Below are positions 34,536 through 43,677 of a stretch of DNA of 64,000 nucleotides, in pieces. Under the pieces are notes generated by a model. That model was not told the DNA's origin, did no database searches, and saw only the letters and a list, made by a program, of their open reading frames with translations. The stretch is from CAMDPA01 sp965223035. Its GTDB lineage: Bacteria > Pseudomonadota > Alphaproteobacteria > Rhizobiales > Hyphomicrobiaceae. Location: assembly GCA_965223035.1 (NCBI GenBank), contig OZ244980.1, positions 5,022,001 to 5,086,000 on the forward strand, read 5' to 3'. How positions within the stretch are numbered: the stretch's first letter is position 1; each line of letters begins with the position of its first letter. Position numbers and translations under genes: made by a program.

Positions 34536-34783
34536 TATTTGTCCTATCGCCTACCGGCTACATGAGGACGCTTTATTTGTCCTATCGCCTACCGGCTGCG
34601 TGAGGACGCTTTGCTTGTCCTACCGCCTAGCGGCTGCTTGAGGACGCTTTGCTTGTTACCTGTCCTACCGCCTACCGGCTACATGAGGACGCTTTGCTTG
34701 TTACCTGTCCTACCGCCTAGCGGCTACTTGAGGACGCTTTGCTTGTTACCTGTCCTACCACCTAGCGGCTACTTGAGGACGCT
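34536..34783. repeat. Tandem array D2, six units
   Basis: Six copies of the same hairpin unit as array D1. The first two and the fourth have CCTACCGGC in the centre, the others CCTAGCGG. The links are longer and more regular (CTTTGCTTGTTACC) in the last units. The array lies between tctB and tctA of one transporter operon. It ends at a family C element. Confidence 0.92.
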
Positions 34784-34787
34784 GCTC

Positions 34788-34812
34788 ATCCGCCCAACGC
34801 GGACATCATCTA
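34788..34812. repeat. Family C palindrome overlapping the tctB stop codon
   Basis: ATCCGCCCAACGCGGACATCATCTA. The final CTA is the reverse complement of the tctB TAG stop (34810-34812). Confidence 0.7.
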
Positions 34813-35277
34813 AGGCAGATCCAGGTACAGCACCTGGGTGAAGACAAACTTCAGCCCGACCCCAAGCACGAGCGCGATGATCACGGCGATCGGCAAGCGA
34901 CGCGGCCGCCAGCGGAACAATGCGGCGGTCAGGACAAACGCATACACCATCGTCGCCTGACGGAACGTCGCTAGCTCCCATTGCAGTGAGGCCAGATACG
35001 CGACGGTCAAACCCAGCGTCAGCGCGGCCAGATCGTAACGCTTGCGGTGTGGGGCGGGCCGGTCGTTGGCCGGCTGTCCCGTGAACGCGCGCCACAGCAC
35101 CTGCCCGGACAGGGCCATCAAGAGGATCGAGACAGCGAACGGAAAAGCGGCCGGTCCGACGGGCTCCAGGGCCGGTTCTGGGAGAGTGAAGCTGTGAACG
35201 AACACCGCGCCGGCCATGAGGATCATCACTACGGCCAGCGCAACATCAGCGATCACAAATTTGCGGGTGTGGGGCAT
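34810..35277 (-). CDS. tctB: Tripartite tricarboxylate transporter small subunit TctB
   Basis: 155 residues with four membrane helices (VALAVVMILMAGAVFVHSF, AAFPFAVSILLMALSGQVL, LAALTLGLTVAYLASL, ALVLGVGLKFVFTQVL). GPAAFPFAV is the usual TctB turn. It forms the membrane domain with TctA and receives substrate from the TctC receptor. Its stop TAG lies in the edge of a family C element. Confidence 0.85.
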   Translation of the reverse strand: MPHTRKFVIADVALAVVMILMAGAVFVHSFTLPEPALEPVGPAAFPFAVSILLMALSGQVLWRAFTGQPANDRPAPHRKRYDLAALTLGLTVAYLASLQWELATFRQATMVYAFVLTAALFRWRPRRLPIAVIIALVLGVGLKFVFTQVLYLDLP

Positions 35278-35382
35278 TGCGGCCGCCGATGGTGTTCGCT
35301 GCTACGTGCCAGGCGCCGCGTGCCAGGTGCCAGTTCCGGCCGGACGCCGAAAACGTCAGCGGTCAAACCGGAGCGCTCAAGG

Positions 35383-36345
35383 TTACTTCTGCCCCATCGC
35401 GGCCTTCACCACCGGCGCCACCTTCTTGTAGCCGGCGTACTCGGCCGCGATATCCCGCGCTAGGTCATCGCCCGTGCGCACCACAATGCTACCCAGCCGC
35501 TTTTGGTGGTACGCCTTGAGCTCCTCGGTCTGCATCACTTGGCTCAGCACACCAGCGAAATAGGCCACCCGGTCAGCAGGTGTGCCCTTGGGCGCCCAAA
35601 ACCTGCGATTCAGGCAGGCTGTGACGTCGATGCCCTTGTCCTTGGCGGTTGGCAGGTTGACCGAGGCGGGCGGCTTGGGGCCCAGCCACAACAGGCCTCT
35701 GAGTTGATCACCGCCGCGCTTGATCCAGCCCGGCGACATCAGCGCCATTTGGGTGTGGCCGCCTTTCATGGAGGCAAACCGCTTGGACGTGCCACCGGTC
35801 TGCACGATGCCAAATTTCGCCCCGGTCGCATTCATCAACTGCACCCAAGGGAAATGGGACACGCCGCCGATCGTATCGGCCGCCTTGAGTTTGTTGGGAT
35901 TGGCCTTACCCGCCGCGACGAGATCATCGAAGGTGTTCACATCCGAGGCCGCGGGCACCGCCAGGTAAAGACAGGACTGGGTGGTCTGCGCCACCGGGGT
36001 GAACGCCTCCGGACCGAAATTGATGCGGCCGGTCGCGGCCAGGGCCAACAAACCGTTGTGCATTTGCAGGAAGGTGTAGCCGTCCGGCTTGGTGTCCTTC
36101 ACGCGGCGGGCGGCGACCGCGCCACCGGCACCCGTGACATTGGTCACGACCAACTTTTGCGTCATCAGGTTGTGTTTCTCGATCGCGGCTTGGATCCGTC
36201 GCGCCAGAGCGTCGCTGCCACCACCGGCGCGATACGGAATCACGAGCTTGATGGGTTTTTCCGGAAAGGCGGCGAGCGCCTGTCCGCTGGCGCCGAATAG
36301 CATCACGACGCTGGACACCACTGCCGAGAACTTGAAGGGACCCAT
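35383..36345 (-). CDS. tctC: TctC/Bug-family periplasmic receptor
   Basis: 320 residues from ATG 36345, with GGGAGAAG upstream. A frame to 36444 exists but lacks a signal-peptide start. The signal peptide is FSAVVSSVVMLFGASGQALA, cleaved before AFPEKP. The Bug-family N-terminus FPEKPIKLVIPYRAGGGSD is present, with VTNVTGAGGAVAARRVKDTKPDGYT further on. Such proteins bind carboxylates in the periplasm for TctAB. The ligand is unknown. The gene is the first of the cluster. Confidence 0.9.
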   Translation of the reverse strand: MGPFKFSAVVSSVVMLFGASGQALAAFPEKPIKLVIPYRAGGGSDALARRIQAAIEKHNLMTQKLVVTNVTGAGGAVAARRVKDTKPDGYTFLQMHNGLLALAATGRINFGPEAFTPVAQTTQSCLYLAVPAASDVNTFDDLVAAGKANPNKLKAADTIGGVSHFPWVQLMNATGAKFGIVQTGGTSKRFASMKGGHTQMALMSPGWIKRGGDQLRGLLWLGPKPPASVNLPTAKDKGIDVTACLNRRFWAPKGTPADRVAYFAGVLSQVMQTEELKAYHQKRLGSIVVRTGDDLARDIAAEYAGYKKVAPVVKAAMGQK

Positions 36346-36772
36346 GTGCGCTTCTCCCAGATTTATTGCGTTGTTTGACCGTTGACGGCTCGCCCGACTT
36401 TCACGCCTCTTACGGCAGGTCGATGAACGCCGCGTGACGACCACGGCACCGGCGCGGAGAACTGGCTGCCGAACCCTGCCGGGCGGTCAGCCGGTTGCGC
36501 CGTTGCAGATACTGTGCATCTGCGTCTTACGAGGCGTCAAGCCAAGGCCAATTCCCGCGGCTGTGCTCTCCGCCCGTGCGCAAGCGCTCAGGCGCCCCGA
36601 AGTAAGCTGGTTCGCGGACGGCCCGTCGTCGAGAGCGTGTCAGCACCAACTCGAGCCAGCCCGCGCTTCCGCCGAAGGCGGACATGCTGCAAAGGGCCAT
36701 TGCCGCTTGCCGCCGGGCTTGATGTTGCGCACAGTGCCGGCCGGAAAAACTGGCTGGAAAGGCTGACGCTCA
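36346..36772. other. Divergent intergenic region
   Basis: About 430 bp between tctC and the ComD-like gene, so it should contain both promoters. A degenerate family C palindrome (TTCCGCCGAAGGCGGACATG) lies near 36668-36688. No gene recognised. Confidence 0.4.
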
Positions 36773-37288
36773 ATGTCGGATCGTGCGCGGCAGATCACCC
36801 AAAAGATCGTCGACCAGACCGCCAGCAGCGGCATCACGCTGGTGGCAAGCCTTCCAGACGGTTGGATCGCATCCCTGATTGAGGGGTATGCGGCCGACTC
36901 ACGCTTTCGACATGTCGCCGTCAACCGCGAGGAATCGGCGATCGGTTTGTGTTCCGGCGCCTACTTCAGCGGAATCGGTGCGCTGGCTCTGATGGGCGCT
37001 TCAGGCTTCATGACCTGTATCTATGCCATCACCAAGATCAATTATACCTATCAGATCCCGCTGTTGATCGGCATCACCCTGCGCGGTCGGCCCGGCGACA
37101 AAGCCAAGTTCCACCAGTCCAACGGTCTTTATCTCGACGAGGTGATCCGATCGATCGACATGCCCTACATGACGATCGAGCGCAGCGCGGAGATCGACAA
37201 GATTCCGATCGCCTTTCAGCACTCCCGCGTGCTGTCCCGCCCCGTGGTGGTCGGATTTTCGCGCGATCTTTTGCGGGGGGACGCGTGA
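36773..37288 (+). CDS. ComD-like TPP decarboxylase alpha (PYR) subunit
   Basis: 171 residues. It matches the alpha subunits of sulfopyruvate decarboxylase and the N-terminal half of phosphonopyruvate decarboxylase. Landmarks are GITLVASLPDGWIASLI, VNREESAIGLCSGAYFSG with the catalytic Glu of the PYR domain, LMGASGF, and IPLLIGITLRGRPGDK. It pairs with the next gene to make one TPP enzyme. The likely reaction is decarboxylation of a 3-substituted pyruvate to the aldehyde. The substrate (sulfo-, phosphono- or another pyruvate) is not decided. No coenzyme M genes are near. Confidence 0.82.
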   Translation: MSDRARQITQKIVDQTASSGITLVASLPDGWIASLIEGYAADSRFRHVAVNREESAIGLCSGAYFSGIGALALMGASGFMTCIYAITKINYTYQIPLLIGITLRGRPGDKAKFHQSNGLYLDEVIRSIDMPYMTIERSAEIDKIPIAFQHSRVLSRPVVVGFSRDLLRGDA

Positions 37289-37890
37289 TGATGGATTTTC
37301 AGGCGTGCTTTAAGGCGCTGGCGGCGCGGCTCGATCACGAAATCATCGTCACCTCGGCGGGCAACACCTCGGAACTGTGGTGGCAGATCACCCAAGAGAC
37401 CGAACGGGTGTTCTACCTGGAGGCCTCCATGAGCCTCGCCTCGCTGTTTGCGGCCGGCATCGCGGTCGGACACCCCGCGCGCACCGTCGTGGTTTTCTCC
37501 GGCGACGGCGCGTTCTGCATGAACCCCGGCATGTTGTTTGTGGAACGCGCGCTCGATCTGCCGAACCTCAAGCATTTCGTGGTATCGAACCGGACCTACG
37601 GCTCGACACACAACCTGGCGCTGCCTTTTCGCCAACATGCCGATTATGCCGCCATGGCACGGGCTGCGGGCATCGCACGCGTTTATGAATTCTCCAACCT
37701 GCAGGATTTGCTGGGCCAGCTCGACGCGATCATCGGTGTCTCGGGTCATACCTTTAGCGTGCTCAATGTCGAGCCGCTGCCGCACCACCTGCCATCGCCA
37801 CCGCTCGACGGACCGGAGGTCAAGTTTCGCTTCGGCCGCACTTTGGAGCGCTTAGACGGCACGCGGATCTTTGACACGCCGCTGCCCTGA
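37288..37890 (+). CDS. ComE-like TPP decarboxylase beta (PP) subunit
   Basis: 200 residues from ATG 37288, which overlaps the alpha stop by one base (TGATG) and has a G-rich ribosome site. The TPP-binding motif starts FSGDGAFCMNPGML and continues FVVSNRTYGSTHN, fitting the GDG-x(n)-N pattern of PP domains. ASMSLASLFAAGIAVGHP resembles the corresponding segment of ComE and of phosphonopyruvate decarboxylase. It should form a heteromer with the ComD-like protein. Being divergent from the TTT operon, it may act on the imported acid after the racemase-family enzyme, which is inference. Confidence 0.82.
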   Translation: MMDFQACFKALAARLDHEIIVTSAGNTSELWWQITQETERVFYLEASMSLASLFAAGIAVGHPARTVVVFSGDGAFCMNPGMLFVERALDLPNLKHFVVSNRTYGSTHNLALPFRQHADYAAMARAAGIARVYEFSNLQDLLGQLDAIIGVSGHTFSVLNVEPLPHHLPSPPLDGPEVKFRFGRTLERLDGTRIFDTPLP

Positions 37891-37963
37891 TCGGGCCATC
37901 ACCATGCCGCCGGGTGGGGAGCGGGCCAGGGGAGCGGGCCAGGGGAGCGGGCCGCGGGAGCGA

Positions 37964-37989
37964 TTCCGCCTAAGGCGGACATGACCTAA
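37964..37989. repeat. Family C palindrome overlapping a stop codon, with degenerate family B material
   Basis: TTCCGCCTAAGGCGGACATG then ACCTA. The CTA at 37986-37988 is the reverse complement of the TAG stop of the universal stress gene. Upstream (37908-37962) are three short copies of GGGGAGCGGGCC, apparently family B debris. Confidence 0.75.
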
Positions 37990-38909
37990 CGCGGGTCGTT
38001 GTCGCAATCGTCTATGCTGACATCGTCCTCATCGCTCGCGGCAGCGGTCCGCCGGCGCGCCAAGATCAGCGGGCACTCGATCCAGCCCGCCAAACATTTG
38101 AGCTCGGCCTCATCGGGTACCAACAGACCGCCGAATTGGCCCAGGATCAACTGCGGCTTCAGCCGCCTCAAGCGCTGCGCCAGGGCCGTCGGCGAGCCGC
38201 TCGTCAGCTCGGCGATCACCGTGCTGACGCGGGGTTGGTCGGCCAGTGCCAGCCGCGCCGACGGCTCGATCTCGTGCAAGTCGGCCTCGTGACTGGCAAC
38301 CAGGCAGATGGCAATGTCGCAGGCGGCCACCGCAGCCAATCGCTCAGCCGTTGCAAGCAGCGCCGTTAACTGTTCGATCTGCTCGACGGCCAACACGATC
38401 GGTCCAGGGGTGGGCTTGCAGAACGGCCCCACCACCATCAACCCGGTGGTTCCGCTTACGGTATCAAACAGCCGGTTGAGCGAGGGAAACGCGCCGGAGG
38501 TGAACGGCGCGGCCAAGGCCACCAGGTTCCAAGGCCCTTTTTCGGAGCACGCCGCCTCGATCGCATGGATCGGATCGTCACGAACGATGCGCGGCAATAA
38601 CGGGACCTCCGCGGCACGTGCGCGCTGCTCGACCTGGCTGCAAAACGACCTGCTGGCGAAGCGGAAGTGCCGCTCGATGTCTTGCGCCGAGATCGCGCGG
38701 CTGCGCCCGGACAACGAGATCTCCCGCGCAAACGGATAGTTCGCCAGCTCGATGAGCTGCACGTTTTCGACGAACAGCGCCTCGATTTCCGATTGGAAGG
38801 CGCGGGCGACCCAGATCGCCGCTTCCAGCGCCGCCGGGCTCGCTTGTCCCGAGCACAACTCCAATACCACGCGGCCCTTGGCCTCGCCGGCCTCCGCAAC
38901 GTGCATCAT
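37986..38909 (-). CDS. Universal stress protein family, two-domain
   Basis: 307 residues, about twice a single UspA domain. The first domain starts RVVLELCSGQASPAALEAAIWVA and is followed by EIEALFVENVQLIELANYPF. The second starts PIVLAVEQIEQLTALLATAERLA. The ATP-binding G-2x-G-9x-G(S/T) motif is not clear, so this may be a non-nucleotide-binding type. The start overlaps the stop of the Lon-type protease gene by 4 bp, so both are expressed together, probably under stress. The TAG stop is contained in a family C element. Confidence 0.72.
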   Translation of the reverse strand: MMHVAEAGEAKGRVVLELCSGQASPAALEAAIWVARAFQSEIEALFVENVQLIELANYPFAREISLSGRSRAISAQDIERHFRFASRSFCSQVEQRARAAEVPLLPRIVRDDPIHAIEAACSEKGPWNLVALAAPFTSGAFPSLNRLFDTVSGTTGLMVVGPFCKPTPGPIVLAVEQIEQLTALLATAERLAAVAACDIAICLVASHEADLHEIEPSARLALADQPRVSTVIAELTSGSPTALAQRLRRLKPQLILGQFGGLLVPDEAELKCLAGWIECPLILARRRTAAASDEDDVSIDDCDNDPR

Positions 38910-41434
38910 GACACCGACTTCCCATCTCGATGATCGTCATTGTTCGCATCGGTCCGCCGCGCATAAGCCTTAGCGCGACGTGCGAACAGCCGCAGCTTCT
39001 CCTCCACCAGGCGATTGATTGTGCCGGGCTCGAATTGTCCATCGTCGCCAACCTGGCCGGCTTTGATTCCGGTCAAGATCTCGATGCCCTCGTCAATATC
39101 CGCGACCGCGTGGATGGCGAACTGACCGTCGCGAGCCGCCGCCACCACGTCCTCGCGCAACATCAGATGCTGCACGTTGGCCTTCGGGATTAGAACGCCC
39201 TGGCGACCCGTCAACCCGCGCTCGCGGCAAATATCGAAATATCCTTCGATCTTCTCGTTGGCGCCGCCGATCGGCTGCACCTCCCCCCACTGATTGACCG
39301 AACCGGTGACGGCCAGGCCCTGCTTGATCGGCACCTCCGAAAGCGCCGACAACAGGGCGTAAAGCTCCGTGGATGAGGCACTGTCGCCGTCGACGCCGCC
39401 ATAGGACTGCTCGAACACCAGCGATGCGGCCAGCGCCAGCGGCGTGTCCTGCGCAAAACGGCCGGCCAGAAAACCCCACAGGATCATGACGCCCTTGGAG
39501 TGCAGCGGTCCGCCGAGATTGACCTCGCGTTCGATATCGGTGACCCGGCCCTGGCCCATGCGCACCCGGGCGGTGATGCGACTTGGCTTGCCGAACGCGA
39601 AGGAGCCGAGCTGCAAGACCGACAGCCCGTTGATCTGCCCCACCTTGGTGCCGTCCGTGTCGATCATGACGATGTCGCGACCAATCGATTCCTGTGACCG
39701 GTCGCGCACCCGATCGGAGCGTTGCACGAACTCCTCGATCGCGCGGTCGACATCTTCCCGACCGACCACCTCGCGCCCGGCTTGGCCCGCCCAATAGTCA
39801 GCCTCACGCACGATGTCGGAGATGCGCCCGATCTCGATCGAGAATTTCTCCCGGTCGCTGGCGAGCCGCGCCGCCTCCTCCAGAACGCGAGCGACACCGT
39901 CGGCAGCGACCGGTTTGATGTCGTGGCGGCGTACCACCGACGCGATCACGCGGGCGTATTCGCGGTAATTCTCTTGGTTTCGCTCGATCGTATCGTCGAA
40001 ATCGGCCTGCACCTTGAACAATCCGAAGAAGTCGGGATCGGCCTGACTGAGCAGATAGTACAGCTGACGATCGCCGAACAGCACCACCTTGACGTCATGG
40101 GGAATCGGCTCGGGATCGAGTGTTTGGCCGGAGATCATGCCGACCGCCTCGGAGGGCTGCTCGATCTTGATCTCGCGCGCCTGCATCGCGCGCTTCAGGG
40201 CCTCGTAGGCGAATGGCGAAAGCAGCAGCTTGCGCGCATCCAACAATAGATAGCCGCCATTGGCGCGATGCAAAGCGCCGGGCTTGATCAGCAAAAAGTC
40301 GGTCAGCAGCGCGCCCATCTGCGCGATATGCTCCACCCGTCCGATCAGGTTTGAATAGTTCGGGTTGATTTCCTCCACGATCGGCGCGTGCTCCCGCCCC
40401 TCGCCGTCGCTGACGATGACGTTAACCATGTAGCGGCGAAACCGGGGATCGCGCGAGGTGTCCACGGGCTGCTTGACGATCTGGCTCTCCTCATCGCTGG
40501 TGGCCAGGAAGATGCCGACGTTGCGCACCAAGTCCTTATGGGCGGCGTTAAGGTGGTCGACGACCTCCGGCAGATCGGAGAAGCGGGCCTTGAGGTCGCC
40601 GAGCGCTTCGCGCACCGCGATCGAGGCGATTTCCTCGTTGAGCTCCGACACGCGCGTCCGGCGTTGCTTGTCGGCCTTGGGAACGTGCTCGAGGATCGCC
40701 TCCAAGTCCTTTTGCAGCGCCTCGATCTTGCCTTCCACAGCCTTGCGCATGTCCTCCGGGAGGCTGTTGAAGGTTTCCGGTTTGACCACCCGGCCTTCGT
40801 GCATGGGCGCCATGCCGAAGCCGGTAGGCGTGCGCATGATGGCGATGTTCTGGCTCTGCGCCTTGCGGGTCAACGCTTCAAACGCTTCTTCCTGTCCGGA
40901 GCGGAACTCCTGCTCGATCGCACGGCGGCGGGTTTGATAATCCTCACCTTCAAACATCTCCGGCAGCGTGGCGCGCAATTCATCGATGGCGGCGACCAAA
41001 TCCTTCTCAAGCAGCTTGGCGCGGCCCACCGGCAGCTTCAAGGCGCGGGGTCGGTTGGCATTGCCGAAATTATTGACGTAGACCCAGTCCGATGGCGCCG
41101 GCATCTGGCGCGCTTTGTCGGTCAGATAGGCGCGCACCGCCGTCGCCTTACCCGCCGCTGGTGGACCCAGCACGAACACGTTGAAATCGTGCGCCTTCAT
41201 GTTGGCGCCGAATTCGATCGCGCGTAACGCTCGGTCCTGGCCGATCAGACCGGAGATCGGCTCGATGTCCGCGGTGGTGGTAAACCCCAGCTGGGCCGGA
41301 TCGACCGGCCGGCGCAACTCCTCCGCCGCCAACGCAACGTGGTCGACCGCCGTTAGCAACGCGACGTCGGTCGCCGGCAGTGCATCGGTCGCGCTGCGCT
41401 GCGACTCGTCGGGGCGTTCGCGCTTGAAAAACAT
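38906..41434 (-). CDS. Lon-family ATP-dependent protease (LonB/AAA_32 type)
   Basis: 842 residues. The N-terminal AAA module includes DRALRAIEFGANMKAHDFNVFVLG with a weak Walker A (GPPAAGKA, about residues 78-85), then a coiled-coil insert. The C-terminal S16 peptidase domain has DGDSASSTELYALLSALS with the catalytic Ser, and PIGGANEKIEGYFDICR with the catalytic Lys. This architecture matches the Lon-related proteases with a helical insert found in many proteobacteria, distinct from the housekeeping LonA. It degrades or processes damaged proteins. Ribosome site GAGGGA precedes ATG 41434. Confidence 0.9.
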   Translation of the reverse strand: MFFKRERPDESQRSATDALPATDVALLTAVDHVALAAEELRRPVDPAQLGFTTTADIEPISGLIGQDRALRAIEFGANMKAHDFNVFVLGPPAAGKATAVRAYLTDKARQMPAPSDWVYVNNFGNANRPRALKLPVGRAKLLEKDLVAAIDELRATLPEMFEGEDYQTRRRAIEQEFRSGQEEAFEALTRKAQSQNIAIMRTPTGFGMAPMHEGRVVKPETFNSLPEDMRKAVEGKIEALQKDLEAILEHVPKADKQRRTRVSELNEEIASIAVREALGDLKARFSDLPEVVDHLNAAHKDLVRNVGIFLATSDEESQIVKQPVDTSRDPRFRRYMVNVIVSDGEGREHAPIVEEINPNYSNLIGRVEHIAQMGALLTDFLLIKPGALHRANGGYLLLDARKLLLSPFAYEALKRAMQAREIKIEQPSEAVGMISGQTLDPEPIPHDVKVVLFGDRQLYYLLSQADPDFFGLFKVQADFDDTIERNQENYREYARVIASVVRRHDIKPVAADGVARVLEEAARLASDREKFSIEIGRISDIVREADYWAGQAGREVVGREDVDRAIEEFVQRSDRVRDRSQESIGRDIVMIDTDGTKVGQINGLSVLQLGSFAFGKPSRITARVRMGQGRVTDIEREVNLGGPLHSKGVMILWGFLAGRFAQDTPLALAASLVFEQSYGGVDGDSASSTELYALLSALSEVPIKQGLAVTGSVNQWGEVQPIGGANEKIEGYFDICRERGLTGRQGVLIPKANVQHLMLREDVVAAARDGQFAIHAVADIDEGIEILTGIKAGQVGDDGQFEPGTINRLVEEKLRLFARRAKAYARRTDANNDDHRDGKSVS

Positions 41435-41761
41435 CGTCCCTCGCCATCCAATTCATCGGTCATGACCCGCGCCGTGGCCCGCGGCCCGGCCGCATCGCGC
41501 GCCTGCGTTGAGCCACCGAGCGCGACAACATCCGCACGAACACGCGTGTTGCGGATCTGCAATCTTGGCCCGGATGCTGGCATCGCGCTGTGCCAGGCCG
41601 ATTTCAGATTGCACCTTGTGGTGGCCACATTAGGCTAGGCGTTGGTTTGAGGAAAGGGTCTGCCGTGGTCTGCTGGTCGCCGGCGTAAGGCCGGTGGCGT
41701 CGGCAAAGCGATGCGGGCTCAGGTGTGACCTGGCGGTCAGCCGTGATGATCCCACAACAAG

Positions 41762-41800
41762 GCGACAGATCAGGGCGACAGATCAGGGCGACAGATCAGG
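41762..41800 (+). repeat. 13-bp direct repeat, three copies
   Basis: GCGACAGATCAGG repeated three times head to tail, ending 8 bp before the start codon of the MmcB-like gene. It forms its leader, so copy number might influence ribosome access. Confidence 0.85.
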
Positions 41801-41807
41801 GGAACAG

Positions 41808-42302
41808 ATGACGAAGCCCGTCGCTCAGCCCAGCCAGCTGGAAGATGGTCGCCAATCGGCGGCGGCCGCAGCGATCGCGCGCGGGGTGCGGCGCCTGATG
41901 GCGTCGCTGGGCTACGCCACGCTGACCGAGTTTTCGCTGGCCAATGGACGCCGGGCCGACATCATCGCGCTGTCGCAGAGCGGTGACATTTGGATCATCG
42001 AGATCAAGTCCAGCGTGACCGATTTCCGAAGCGACAGCAAATGGCCGGAGTACGCGGAGTTCTGCGATCGACTGCTGTTCGCGGTCGACAAAGACTTCCC
42101 GCTCGAGATTCTGCCGCAGCAAACCGGGCTGATCGTGGCTGATCCGTACGGCGCTGAAGTGCTGCGGCCGGCACCGCAACTGGCCCTCGCGGCTCAGCGC
42201 CGAAAGGCGGTGACGCTGCGGATCGCCCGGGCCGCGGCGCTGCGCTTGCACACCCTCGCCGATCCGGATTTTGCGCTGGAGCGCGGCGACCGGCTGGCTT
42301 AA
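41808..42302 (+). CDS. mmcB: MmcB family DNA repair nuclease-like protein
   Basis: 164 residues from ATG 41808, preceded by AGGGGAACAG. A longer frame to 41694 runs through the 13-bp repeats and is not favoured. PD-(D/E)XK-like core: GRRADIIALSQSGDIWIIEIKSS, with Asp and E-x-K. It is followed by DFRSDSKWPEYAEFCDRLLFAVD, the conserved MmcB segment, and ALRLHTLADP. MmcB is an alphaproteobacterial SOS gene acting with ImuAB/DnaE2 in mutagenic repair. No ImuAB genes are adjacent. Confidence 0.87.
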   Translation: MTKPVAQPSQLEDGRQSAAAAAIARGVRRLMASLGYATLTEFSLANGRRADIIALSQSGDIWIIEIKSSVTDFRSDSKWPEYAEFCDRLLFAVDKDFPLEILPQQTGLIVADPYGAEVLRPAPQLALAAQRRKAVTLRIARAAALRLHTLADPDFALERGDRLA

Positions 42303-42525
42303 CCTGCCGCACTTATTTACGTTGTGCAGCGATGACTTTATGTTGTGTTGTGTAATGACGAACCATCTCAGATGGGATGCGGGACGTGCGCGATGGCGGC
42401 TGAAGCCGTCGATACGTCGCTCGCAGCCCTGATTGTTCACCGGCTCGAGACGCTTAACGGCGCGCGCTGAGGGGGCACAGTTACTTCAGTGATTGAGGAC
42501 CGACGCTTGAAGCATCGGCAGCGGA

Positions 42526-43677
42526 ATGACATTCAGATTGTTGTTTCAGGAGTTCATTGCAAATTTTGCCGCCGAGGTGATGCTCGGGCTGCTGGCGGTC
42601 GTGGGGGCCGCGATCACCGGTTGGACCATGACCTATCGACGCGCGCTCAACCGCGTGCGCGCGGCTGAACGGCGTGTAGCGCGGATCAGCGACCGCAACG
42701 GCGAGCGGGAAGGTCGCGGCATCTGGATCTCGGAACCGATCGAGACGCCACCACACTACGCGACGATGTTGCGCGGCAGCAAGCCGGTCATCGTGGTTGG
42801 CAATCTGAAGGGCGGCGTCGGCAAAACGACGGTGGCCACGAACTTGGCCGCGCACTATGCCATTAAGCAGGACGAGCGCGTATTATTGATCGACGCTGAT
42901 TATCAAGGATCGGCATCATCCATGCTATTCTCGGCCGCGTCACGCATTCCCACGCAGGACCAGGACAGCCCGGCAACCTTGGCATTCGGCGGCATCTGCG
43001 ATCCGGCTCGCTTCAAGGAATTGCCGCGACGCGCCGATCAACCCGACATGATCGCGGGTCTGAGCATCTGGGGCATTCCGGCCTATTATGACCTGGCCGT
43101 GGCCGAGAACCGCGTGCTGGTCGAATGGGTGATCAGGGCGGAAAATTCAAACGAAGGGGTCTCGCACGTCGGCGACCGCGACATTCGCTATTTTCTGACA
43201 GAGTTATTGCATCATGAAGGTGGTGTGATGCGCAATTTCGATCGCGTGATCATCGACGCGCCGCCGCGCCTCACCAGCGCCTGCGTTCAATCGTTCTGCG
43301 CGGCGACCCATTTGCTGATACCGACCGTTCTGGACCGCCTATCGGGCGAGGCGGTGGCAACCTTTGTGGAACAGGTCGAATTGCTGCGCAAAAAGGGTGT
43401 ATGCCCAAGCTTGAAAATCTTGGGCGTGTTGGCCTACGCGCCCTCACCAGGCCAAAACTACAAGATTCTCGCGCGGGATTCGATCAGGAACGCCTTGTCG
43501 AGGACCGATACGGGAGTCGAATTGTGGGACGAGCCGTGCGAGATTCCGAGCCTCGCGCTCGTCTCGGAGTTGGCGGGCAGCCGCATTGCCTACGCCACCA
43601 ACGCCAACAACGCTCAGGTCAGGAAAGTGCGAGACGTGTTCGACGCGATCGGCGAAGAGGTTTCGCGTCGCATCTAG
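42526..43677 (+). CDS. Membrane-anchored ParA/MinD-like ATPase, orphan
   Basis: 383 residues. One N-terminal membrane helix (AEVMLGLLAVVGAAITGWTM, about 16-35) is followed by a basic linker. The ParA-type ATPase has KGGVGKTT near residues 93-101, LIDADYQGSAS (Walker A' region) and RVIIDAPPRL (Walker B). ParA proteins normally partner with ParB on plasmids or chromosomes and are soluble. No ParB, parS-like repeat or Min protein is seen nearby. The following 200-residue gene is separated by a repeat, so linkage is unclear. The function is unknown. The TAG stop (43675-43677) lies in the CTAG edge of repeat A6. Confidence 0.78.
   Translation: MTFRLLFQEFIANFAAEVMLGLLAVVGAAITGWTMTYRRALNRVRAAERRVARISDRNGEREGRGIWISEPIETPPHYATMLRGSKPVIVVGNLKGGVGKTTVATNLAAHYAIKQDERVLLIDADYQGSASSMLFSAASRIPTQDQDSPATLAFGGICDPARFKELPRRADQPDMIAGLSIWGIPAYYDLAVAENRVLVEWVIRAENSNEGVSHVGDRDIRYFLTELLHHEGGVMRNFDRVIIDAPPRLTSACVQSFCAATHLLIPTVLDRLSGEAVATFVEQVELLRKKGVCPSLKILGVLAYAPSPGQNYKILARDSIRNALSRTDTGVELWDEPCEIPSLALVSELAGSRIAYATNANNAQVRKVRDVFDAIGEEVSRRI

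Noticed and set aside
34611..34841. Frame inside array D2 encoding a repetitive peptide
   Set aside because: It follows the 40-bp repeat, has no ribosome site and ends out of frame over tctB. It is a by-product of the array.
36773..37890. Calling the TPP enzyme comDE of coenzyme M synthesis
   Set aside because: No comABC genes are present and the organism is bacterial. Only the family relationship is supported.
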